Assembly: GCA_922989275.2 (NCBI GenBank)
Contig: OV277864.1
Location: forward strand, 52,823,550-52,887,549
Direction: 5' to 3'
DNA from: Gari tellinella
Taxonomy: Eukaryota > Mollusca > Bivalvia > Cardiida > Psammobiidae
Length of the DNA stretch: 64,000 bases
The translations under genes were made by a program, and so were the position numbers. The notes below the pieces were generated by a model. It searched no databases. It saw nothing but the letters and a program-made list of their open reading frames with translations, and had not been told where the DNA came from. Positions within the stretch are counted from its first letter, which is position 1. Every line of letters starts with the position of its first letter. This document shows positions 56,166 through 64,000 of this stretch, piece after piece.

Positions 56166-57109
56166 AATGTATGAAATGAAAGTTGTAAATAACGGAGACA
56201 AGCTTACTCAACGTTGCAATGTATATAGCGTTTTTAACGAATTCATTCAGTAGGATAAATAACTATGATCCTCAAACAAATATACATAATTCCATTTCTA
56301 CTTCATGGGCTCAAAAAAGACTTCCATTTAAACGAAGCCATTACCTTATTTCAAGACAATGGTTTCTGGTAGGAAATGAGCCTATCATTGTTGGCATTAA
56401 ATTCCCTTGCCAGCCTTCAAAGTAAAATAAAAATGACACTAGTTTCAAAGGAATGGGGTTCTAATCTTATTATCCCTTACATTGTAAAATTGTAAAATGT
56501 TTGTATTTGCAAACATTTGTTATTCAAATAACAGCTCTTAACCGACAAGGCACACTATAAGTCCAATTAAAACATTGACCTACCGAACTTTTTCATTAAA
56601 AAAACTAAACATAAAAAATGGGAATGAAACTTACAGCAGAAAACATATTTACAAATAATATTCAAAGTAAAGTGTTAGCTAACTGTCTGGAGTGTCACCG
56701 CCAGCTATAACTTACCACTATCATGCTAACTTGTTAAGAACGCTAATGATAGCACAGTTGCAAGCATCTTTGTTCCAGGGCAGTCATTAAGTAATTGAGC
56801 GTCTAATTAGGACTTAGGTACTTGCCACATAATTTTAGCTTAAAACTGCGATGTATAAATAAATTCAGAAGTGCAGCAGAAACATTGAAGGCTAGGATAA
56901 GTGTATTCTGTATCATAGAAACTTATCCCATAGAGGAAAGTTACATTTGTTCTGAAGCCTTACACGTAAAGCAAATAGTAGGAGTTAGCAAAAAACGTAC
57001 GCTGCTAGTTAATGCTTTCGGGAACTGCTTCATATGTAGAAAAAACACTTCTATTAAGACCACTTAATTATGTTAATAATGAGTTGTTTAGGACAGTTTA
57101 CTAATAAAG
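56166..57109. other. No recognised feature
   Basis: AT-rich. Forward frames of 68 and 81 codons (56219, 56822) are unrecognised. Confidence 0.4.
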
Positions 57110-57364
57110 CAGGACTGCCATTTCTCCGGATTTTTCCTAAATCTCCGGATTTTTTCCAAGTTCATGGTAGCTTAAAGCAGGCTGAAAGTAAAGCAGAATG
57201 CGCCCTAAGGCGCATTCTGCTTTACTTACAGCCTGCTTTAAGTAGTCGCATGTCAACAAAACAAGAAAAAGGCTAGGGGGTAAAGGTACGATTCGTAAAA
57301 TCGCACTTGAAAAATGCAAATTTGGAAATCTTAGGATTTTTCATGTCAACTTATGGCAGCCCTG
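57110..57364. mobile_element. Family F MITE containing a family B core
   Basis: Ends CAGGACTGCCAT and ATGGCAGCCCTG. Inner TCTCCGGATTTTTCCTAAAT and TGGAAATCTTAGGATTTTTC match the F copy at 40267. The centre carries an almost perfect B core (TAAAGCAGGCTGAAAGTAAA / GCGCCCTAAGGCGC) plus part of a B right end (GGCTAGGGGGTAAAGG). ATAAAGCA occurs on both sides, a possible 6-8 bp target duplication. Confidence 0.88.
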
Positions 57365-57792
57365 ATAAAGCAAGATGACTGTGAAACAGAAATAGCTTTC
57401 TGCTTTACTATCATCTTGCTTTCTTCTCTACAATCAGTTTATCTTATTTTAGTAGTCGTAATAGAGATGTTTTACTGATTTTTGTTTTGTGACGGCTGCA
57501 TATGCTCAGTTCATATATATATTTGAAATTGATCAGAATAATTAAATTAGTTTAAATGCAACTATAAGTCTTGGTGTAAGGGACAACCAATAGTATTGAA
57601 TAAGAAGAAATAATAGATTCAGTTGTCTTCCGTAACTACATAGTAATTTTATATAACTTCATCCGGTTATTTACCGATTTTGCATAAAACATCACATGTT
57701 TGTATTTCACCCATCCTGATTGGCACACGTATTGAATTTATTGTCAACACATTCTCATGTGAGGCAAATGGTCCTTGCATTCCCCATGTTTA
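57365..57792. other. Short inverted repeat
   Basis: AAAGCAAGATGACTGTGAAA at about 57366 pairs loosely with ACTATCATCTTGCTTTC (to about 57422) around CAGAAATAGCTTTCTG. Confidence 0.5.
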
Positions 57793-57793
57793 A

Positions 57794-58042
57794 CCCTTTA
57801 CCTGATAGCCTATTTCTAGAATTGAAAATAGGTTACTACTTAAAGCAGGTTAAAAGTAAAGCAGAATGCGCTTCAGGCGCATTCTGTTTTACTTTCAGCC
57901 TGCTTTAAGCTATTACCTGCTAGAATAAGGAAAGTACTAAACATGACACACATTCATTACGGTATACATGTATATTGGAACTATTTTCTTCGGCGGATGA
58001 ATATAATGCATGTGCTAAAAGTCGCTTCTATAAGGGAAAGGG
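57794..58042 (-). mobile_element. Family B MITE, complete
   Basis: TTAA at 57790-57793 and 58043-58046; ends CCCTTTACCTGATAGCC and TATAAGGGAAAGGG. Core arms AAAGCAGGTTAAAAGTAAAG and TTTTACTTTCAGCCTGCTTT; centre GCGCTTCAGGCGC has lost one base. Confidence 0.9.
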
Positions 58043-58149
58043 TTAAAGCATATTGCAAAACAGATGGGTTCCGTCTTATGAAACGTCGTATGACAAAAAC
58101 GGTCGTCAGTCAAAATTTAGCAATACATTTACGTTTTGATATCTTAATC

Positions 58150-58240
58150 TAATCATGTCTGGTAAAATCCCTTTGGAATCGCCTTTTGGATACGGTTCCA
58201 AAGAGATGTCACGAAACAGGATTAGACTAGACGGAGACAA
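58150..58240. repeat. Family J central palindrome, diverged
   Basis: TCTAATCATGTC then ATCCCTTTGGAATCGCC pairs with GGTTCCAAAGAGATGTCACG then CAGGATTAGA. The same CTTTGGAA and GGATTAGA blocks occur in the palindrome at 170-265. Confidence 0.65.
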
Positions 58241-58614
58241 AAATTAAAATTTGAGAACTTTAGAAACTGACTTTCGACAATATTGGACTACGTTGTTTCC
58301 AGGACCCCACTGACATAGCGCAGTCCGTATGGTATACATGTTGTCAGTGTATGAAGAGACATTGCAGTCCAATAACGAAGAGATATGTGTTGACCAATGA
58401 ATAAAGACATAGTAAATAGTAATTCAAGATTGAAATTGTAATAAAGCTTCACTTGAACGGGTGTCTTGCTTAAACCGTGTAAATATTTTTTTCAGGACTC
58501 ACTTTTTGGGAAGCCCTACAAACGGAAAAGACTGACCGCCCATTTAATATGTAAACAAACATATTTCTCACAGTAGCAAGGTTAAGCGTCTTAACTCTGT
58601 GGTATGATCAAACT
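58241..58614. other. No recognised feature
   Basis: AT-rich between a J relic and a C element. Confidence 0.4.
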
Positions 58615-58616
58615 AG

Positions 58617-58835
58617 TCGGGAAATGTTTATCCGTTTACCATTTCATTGTCGTCATGTTCAATTTCGTTGTCTGCTGTGTCGTTTTTAGCTTAAAAATGC
58701 AGTGCGACTGAATCAATTTCAAAACGAGTGTCAAAAAATCTAGATCCTTATCAGACGCTGTGTTATGCGGCGTCTGTTCAGGATCCAAACTTTTGGCAAA
58801 CGTGCTTTTAAGCTTTATTGAGAGTAAAAGGGTAA
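58617..58835 (-). mobile_element. Family C MITE
   Basis: Inner CATTTCATTGTCGTCATGTT and TCGTTGTCTGCTGTGTCG; core at 58736-58800 reads TAGATCCTTATCAGACGCTG facing GCGGCGTCTGTTCAGGATCC; right end GAGAGTAAAAGGG. Confidence 0.75.
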
Positions 58836-59202
58836 AAAAGTTCTCAAGATAAAAACGGAGACGTTGTCATTTAGAAATTATATATTTTGCTGTCATGGTT
58901 TTACTCAGAACATAATTCGGTTATTAAAACTTGGTGTGCAACATTTACTTGTTTATAAGATATATAAGAGTTATCAACTTCTGATAGCTACGGCTAATGG
59001 TATGCTAAGGTAAGACTGACAATATACCTTGCTTGAGAAAAGCAGTGCTGTGACCGTAGGATGTACTAGCTTGTTTTAATTCAATTTTACACTGAAACAA
59101 TATTTACAGTGTTCACCTGAAAACATGAATGACTTCCCCTCTAGGCCTCTGAAAATGTCCACTATAATTGAACAAACGACGTATTAAACACACTGACTAA
59201 TA
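58836..59202. other. No recognised feature
   Basis: AT-rich between C and A elements. Confidence 0.4.
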
Positions 59203-59204
59203 TA

Positions 59205-59451
59205 CAGTAGAGATAGCATTATTCTTTCTCATTAAACGCGTTTACATTTAAACTGTTATTTCCGTTGCTAACAATTTCGAGTCAGTTCAGACGCTGGGTA
59301 ACCAGGCGTCTGGCTATGCTTTAAACTGTTTGTCACTCAGATAGAAATGAACAGTCAGAAATTGCAACAAACTGTCATTTTCGACATTATTTTACAATAC
59401 GTTTGCTTTTCGTTTGCGTTAAAACGGGAAAGATTAACGTCTCTTCCAATG
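59205..59451 (+). mobile_element. Family A MITE, 247 bp
   Basis: TA at 59203-59204 and 59452-59453; ends CAGTAGAGATAGCA and CTCTTCCAATG. The core is decayed (CGAGTCAGTTCAGACGCTGG facing CAGGCGTCTGGCTATGC). Confidence 0.85.
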
Positions 59452-59544
59452 TACTCGTATAACACAAACTAAGTATTTTACTGCCGTGCAAGATAGTCTT
59501 AGACAATTAGGTGTGTAGTTTGTCATAAATATAGAATGTTTATA

Positions 59545-59891
59545 CACAGCGTTCCCTCTCTACAATGACATCCGGTGGGAGACACAAAGTATGTGCGTTG
59601 TAGGAGGGAGTATTTAGGGGAGGACATTTGGCTACATTTGCAAACAGATTGAATCCAGATCAGACGCCGCGTAACTGATCTTGATTGAAGCTGTTTGTCA
59701 CTCGTCATTCAGTTTTGTCTGTCAAAATGACCATAATGTAACTTTGAGAGAAACAGTAGATTACAATTTAAAGCAGACGATATTGCAGCAGTAACGGGTT
59801 AGACAGAATTGTCTTGTTTAGGGAACTGAGGCAAGGGTTGTTATAAGGAGGGTGTCGTTGTTGTGAGAGCCGTTGTAGAGAAGGAACACTG
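59545..59891 (-). mobile_element. Family D MITE, 347 bp
   Basis: TA at 59543-59544 and 59892-59893. Left CACAGCGTTCCCTCTCTACA, GGTGGGAGACACAAAGTATG; core shortened (GAATCCAGATCAGACGCCGC then TGATCTTGATTG); right GAGAAGGAACACTG. Confidence 0.87.
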
Positions 59892-59893
59892 TA

Positions 59894-60780
59894 TTGTCTG
59901 AAAATGTCATTCCTTTAAACAGACTGAATACTTATTGGATACTGATCAGATGCCGAATAACCATACACTTGATTCTGTTTAAAACTGTTTGAAAATGTAA
60001 GCGACTAAATAAGGGTATTGAACTTTAATGAATGTTATATATAAAATTGATATTCATTATTTGGTTACACTTAACTGTTCATTGTTTTCTCTAGGGACTC
60101 GAGAAAAACACTTCATCAATGCTTTATCTTCTGGTATTTGTAAGTGATAAAGTCATCAGACTTGAACAGACATTTATATGAGCTGTGTGTTCTGGTGCGT
60201 ATCTGGATTTCTTTACAACACTTACGTGTGTACATGTTTTATGGCATATAAACATACAACGAAACATAGACAAAAAATGAATCGCTCTGTTGTTTTAGGA
60301 AATGTTTGCCTAATACAATATTCCAAACAAATCAGAAATCTCCAACAGCAGTATACTGCTTTACTTTTATATTGTTTCAATATACAATGTTTGGTTTTAA
60401 CAGACAACTTCCTATCTATTTAGTAATTTTATTTCCAGTTAAGGATCCGGATTTTAGTTTTGTTTGTGGTAATTGGCGCCATGATGGTTTTGAAATCAGT
60501 GAGTGAGTTCTATGTTGCCTGGTTATGCTCAGTATTGAATAGTCATACTCAATTTGATTTAACCACAGACAGGCTTTATTTTAGACTCGAAATATCTGAT
60601 TCCAAATGAATAAAGTTATGATTAAAAAATGATAAGTGTTGAAATGGTGTCATCAATATTAGAGTCATGGTTTTAATATTCCTCATTAATATATATTTAA
60701 TATATATAACATTATAGAAATCTAACAGTAAACAAACAAACTTGCACGGTATATTTTGGCCATATATATACTCTGGCTAA
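59894..60780. other. Decayed core, otherwise nothing
   Basis: ACTGATCAGATGCCGAATAA at about 59940 is a core relic. No credible gene in the overlapping short frames at 60178-60506. Confidence 0.4.
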
Positions 60781-60781
60781 A

Positions 60782-60988
60782 CCATTACCCCATAGTTTGT
60801 ATCTAGTATTCAATATAGGTAACCACTTAAAGCAGGTTGAAAGTAAAGCAGAATGTGCCTTAAGGCCTGCTTTAAGCTGTCGTCTGTATGGATACAGAAT
60901 GGTTTTCTCATGATAAATATTCATGAATGTATGTACGAGTAGCAGAACACATTAAAGGCGTCAAAGTACATATTAATAGGGCAATGGG
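60782..60988 (-). mobile_element. Family B MITE, right core arm shortened
   Basis: Right TTAA at 60989-60992. AAAGCAGGTTGAAAGTAAAG then CAGAATGTGCCTTAAGGC jumps straight to CTGCTTTAAGC, so about 20 bases of the second arm are deleted. End pieces ATTACCCCATAGTTTG and GGGCAATGGG. Confidence 0.8.
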
Positions 60989-60992
60989 TTAA

Positions 60993-61539
60993 TCAGCTAC
61001 CACAGTCGAAAAGAAGCACCAGTTACTATTGAGTAGGGTGTAGTCTATGTAAAATCATTAAAAACATAACTTATTCGCGTCTTTGTTAACCTTTTCATAA
61101 GGGGACAATCGCTGAACGTTGCGTTCTGATTTTGTTCCAAAATCATTGGAGGTCCTCAACCTTAATTTATACATGTAGCAACATCTTCCCAATTATATCT
61201 GTACAACACAGCGTTGAGTCGAAGAGAAGTACACTACAAATATTTTCAATATAAAGAAACAATTCAGAATCATCTCTGCAATAAAAAGCTCATAAACTAT
61301 AATTATTATTTGGTCTGTTTGGCGTTATCCGGCTCTATAACCTAGTAATAATTTTAGTGCCAAACAAACTGATAAATCATGTCGACTGTTATTCTATAAT
61401 TCGATTATCCGGACGCTTGACATAAATACGGAACAACCAAATGAGTGTCAAACGGTTATGATCCTGATCAAACGTCGTGTAACTTATCATTGCAAGCTCT
61501 AGACGCCATTGCATGGGCGGATAATTAATTACATCGTTA
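60993..61539. other. Decayed core, otherwise nothing
   Basis: GTCAAACGGTTATGATCCTG then ATCAAACGTCG at 61446-61480 is the left half of a C-type core. Confidence 0.4.
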
Positions 61540-61785
61540 CAGTGGAGAATCTGTTATTCTTTCCCGTTTAAACGCAAACGTACGCAAACGCAAAGCACTA
61601 AAACGTAGAAAAGAACAACTTTTGGACAATTCTGATATTTCATTTTTATCTTGGTGGCATACAGTTTGGAGCCTGATCAGACGCCGGGTTACCCGGCGTC
61701 TGATCTGGCTCCAAACTGTTTGCACTGCAAATAATAGTTTTAGCGTAAACGCGTTTATTGTGAAAGAATAACACATTCTCCACTG
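61540..61785 (-). mobile_element. Family A MITE, complete (246 bp)
   Basis: TA at 61538-61539 and 61786-61787; ends CAGTGGAGAATCTG and CACATTCTCCACTG. Core at about 61662-61722 is near perfect around GGGTTACCC. Same length as the copies at 3167 and 8025; probably a recent arrival. Confidence 0.93.
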
Positions 61786-61820
61786 TATACAGCACATTTG
61801 AATTGTTACATTTGCGTTAA

Positions 61821-62038
61821 CCCTTTCGCTCTCAATGACGCTTTAAAACGCGTTTACAAACAGTTTGTGTCATGATGTATAATAAGTACTTTAACTGTAT
61901 GACACTCTTATCGATATCAAATAAGTCCTACAATCTTAAATTTATATTCAAAACGTGTCTTGCAGACAACAAAACAGAAGCTGATACCATTAAACCGGTG
62001 AAGGGGTAAACATCTCCCGAATAGTTTGATCGTGAGGG
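61821..62038 (+). mobile_element. Family C MITE, long form, core decayed
   Basis: TTAA at 61817-61820 and 62039-62042. Left CCCTTTCGCTCTCAATGACG. The core has lost its GACGCCG part (GTGTCATGATGTATAATAAG). Tail ATCTCCCGAATAGTTTGATC as in the copy at 50888. Confidence 0.8.
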
Positions 62039-62042
62039 TTAA

Positions 62043-62948
62043 TTTTCATGTCTGTATTTAGTGGAACTCACAGTTCGAATAAACCAGCCACAACACTGTA
62101 TTCGCAATAACAGTTAGACTATGTGACAGATATGTATATGATGTAATGTGCGTGTTTGGTTGTGTGTGGGGGGATACAGAGGCAGATGCGTTATTTGTTT
62201 CTCCAAATGGCCGCGTTTATGCCAAACGCCGTATTACTGGTGTAAAACAATATAAAGCTTTTGGTCGATTTTGAGATTTTTCTAAAGCATTTGATTGGTA
62301 AGATGTGAGGTTTTGCAAGCAAAAGCTCAACTCTGACAAATCAAATGATTGTAAATGGTATCAGACCCAACTTTAACTTTAACTTTTTATATCGATGGAC
62401 CCAGGCTTCTAATTAGGCTTCAACGTGTGTATCATTCTAAATAGAAATAAAATGGTTTTATGTTCAAATACCTGTCATTTTCATGATATGTTACCTTAAT
62501 TTATTTTGAATAAGAAATAATAACAATATAGTATTATGTTCAAATAACTTGTATTAAGTGCGTTTAAATAGTCTTGAGATCGCTCCATCACCTTTAGCCT
62601 TTTCTCAACTATGGCCGACACAAAAACACTTACATCCATGTACATATTCAAGAGGCTGACCTGCTGATCAGGATTCACACTTGTTCACATCTATTTCGAG
62701 AATTACATATGATCTTACTAAAAAGGCAAATTAAAGCAGGCGACATGTGCTAAGCGATTATATATTTGCAGTTGATAATATATGTTAACGAGTATTCTGC
62801 TTGTAACGTAACAATATTATATTGAGGCTTGTTCAACACAGTGATAACTAGTGGGCGGATCATTTAACCTTTTACCTATGGCAGGAGAACAGTTATTGTC
62901 AAATGATTTACCTTGACATTTATAAAGTTATACAATACACATACTGTA
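62043..62948. other. Decayed 39.1-kb-type hairpin; nothing else
   Basis: AAGCATTTGATTGGTAAGAT at about 62287 with TCTGACAAATCAAATGATTG near 62332 is a worn relative of the hairpin at 39113-39244. Confidence 0.45.
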
Positions 62949-62949
62949 C

Positions 62950-63292
62950 TTTGAAATCCTCTATACAATACGACCCAATAGGAGACAAAGCCGTTTGTAT
63001 AAAGAGGGAATATGCAGACATAATGTGCTGCGCACGACTTTTATTGCATTTGCAAACAGATTGAAACCAGGTCTGATCGGGGTGGAGATTGTTTGCCACC
63101 CATCTTTATTTATCTTCTTTAAAAATGTCCAATACGGACTTTAAAAATCAAAAACAGCAATCGACAATATGAAGCAGATGATATTTCAAGAGTAAAATTG
63201 TTAGACATAACTGTATCGTTTAGGGAAATAGCGGCACCCATTATTGTAAGGGGGATAGCTGTTAAGAGGGCCGCTGTAGGGAGGGAGCACTG
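62950..63292 (-). mobile_element. Family D MITE
   Basis: Left end decayed (TCCTCTATACAATACGACCC); core reduced to GAAACCAGGTCTGATCGGGG; GCAGATGATATTTCAAGAGT; right end GTAGGGAGGGAGCACTG then TA at 63293-63294. Confidence 0.8.
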
Positions 63293-63605
63293 TAGTGTAT
63301 AGCCAGTAAGCCTCGTTAAGTCGATACATGTTTTATTTTGTCGATTTAAAATTGTTTGCTTCTCAAATACGGTGCGCACTCCCCAGTTGTTTGTATTGAG
63401 ATGATACTCCCAGTCAGCCATACACTCTTGTTATCTAATCATAAAGTGGTAAAGCGGAAAGCTGTGCCATGCGATCGATACCATTATACTACAGATCAAA
63501 AGTAAACAACGTTTATTTGTAAAGCAAACATGGTTATGCGAATGCTACTTTGTTGGATGGCTATTGAGAATTAAAGTGAAATGATTCTATAATCAACGAA
63601 ACGTA

Positions 63606-63951
63606 CAGCACTCCCTTTCTACTACGGCACCCAACGGGAGACAAAAAGTGTGTGCGTTGTTCGGAGGGAGTCGTTATAGGGAGGGAAATTTGCAAACAGC
63701 TTAAATCCAGTTAAGACGCCGCTTAACGCGGCATCTGATCTAAATTTAAACTGTTTGTCCCTGGTCAGGAAGTTGTTTCTGTCAAATGCCCATTATATAA
63801 CTTTGAGAAAAACATCAGACGTCAATTTTAAGTAGACGACATTACAGTTGTGAATAGGTTGGACATAATTGTCCTGTTTAGGGAACTGCGATAAAGATCG
63901 TATTAAGGAGGGAGTCGTTGTGGGGAGGGCCGTTGTAGGGAGGGAACGCTG
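63606..63951 (-). mobile_element. Family D MITE, complete (346 bp)
   Basis: TA at 63604-63605 and 63952-63953; ends CAGCACTCCCTTTCTACTAC and GTAGGGAGGGAACGCTG. Inner GGAGGGAGTCGTTATAGGGA repeats the terminal motif inside. Core at 63693-63760 with GCCGCTTAACGCGGC centre and diverged arms. Confidence 0.88.
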
Positions 63952-64000
63952 TATACGCAAATTATTTGTGGTACGTTGATTATGACGTTCAAGTAAAGGA

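Overview
The window looks like AT-rich, gene-poor, non-coding DNA from an invertebrate animal nuclear genome. I found no intact protein-coding gene, no rRNA and no organised bacterial-type gene layout. Every open frame is short (110 codons or fewer), and many lie across repeat copies. A bivalve mollusc is my best guess. It rests on remembering similar palindromic repeats, and similar peptides translated from them, in bivalve assemblies (Dreissena comes to mind); I cannot verify this here.

The dominant content is a dense set of short non-autonomous transposons (MITE-like elements, about 180-440 bp). I sorted them by ends and target site. Family A: ends CAGTGGAGAA...TTCTCCACTG at TA, about 246 bp. 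Family B: ends CCCTTTACCTGATAG / CTATGGGGGAAAGGG at TTAA, about 245 bp. Family C: ends CCCTTTCACTGCC / GGCAGTGAAGGGG at TTAA, about 210-240 bp. Family D: ends CAGTGCTCCCTC / GAGGGAGCACTG at TA, about 345-440 bp. Family E: ends CTGTAAAAC / GTTTTACAG at TA. Family F: ends CAGGGCTGCCAT / ATGGCAGCCCTG. Family G: ends CCCATTTGTGCCCA / TGGGCGCAAATGGG at TTAA. Family H: CCCTTTGAGCCC type ends at TTAA. Family I: about 193 bp, ends CAGTCGAACTTCGATATC at TA. Family J: ends GCCCGTTTCATAAAA. Families A, C, D, G and H have different ends but carry the same kind of perfect or near-perfect hairpin at their centre (GATCAGACGCCG / CGGCGTCTGATC, flanked by GCAAACAGT / ACTGTTTGC). Families B, E and F share a second hairpin (AAAGCAGGCTGAAAGTAAAG / CTTTACTTTCAGCCTGCTTT). 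These shared cores among elements with unrelated ends are the main unexplained observation.

Layout. 1-5.8 kb: scattered A, B, D and J elements; one D copy contains a small poly(A)-tailed retro-insertion. 5.8-8.4 kb: three direct tandem copies of a roughly 0.8-kb unit, the third with a family A insertion for which the other two copies preserve the empty site. 8.4-17.2 kb: MITE relics, including B inserted in B. 18.03-23.55 kb: a 5.5-kb TA-flanked element made of two inverted copies of one transposon-like sequence, each with a broken piece of an uncharacterised conserved reading frame. 24-37 kb: many A, B, C, D, G and H copies, including A in D and B in D. 39-41 kb: a 132-bp hairpin, nested E and F elements, and a tRNA-like sequence followed by a T-run. 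42-64 kb: more of the same families, plus a 161-bp near-perfect hairpin near 48.0 kb.

There are no genes here to form a pathway. The relationships are those of mobile DNA: TA elements (A, D, E, I) would depend on a Tc1/mariner-like transposase and TTAA elements (B, C, G, H) on a piggyBac-like transposase supplied from elsewhere. That assignment is inferred from target sites only.
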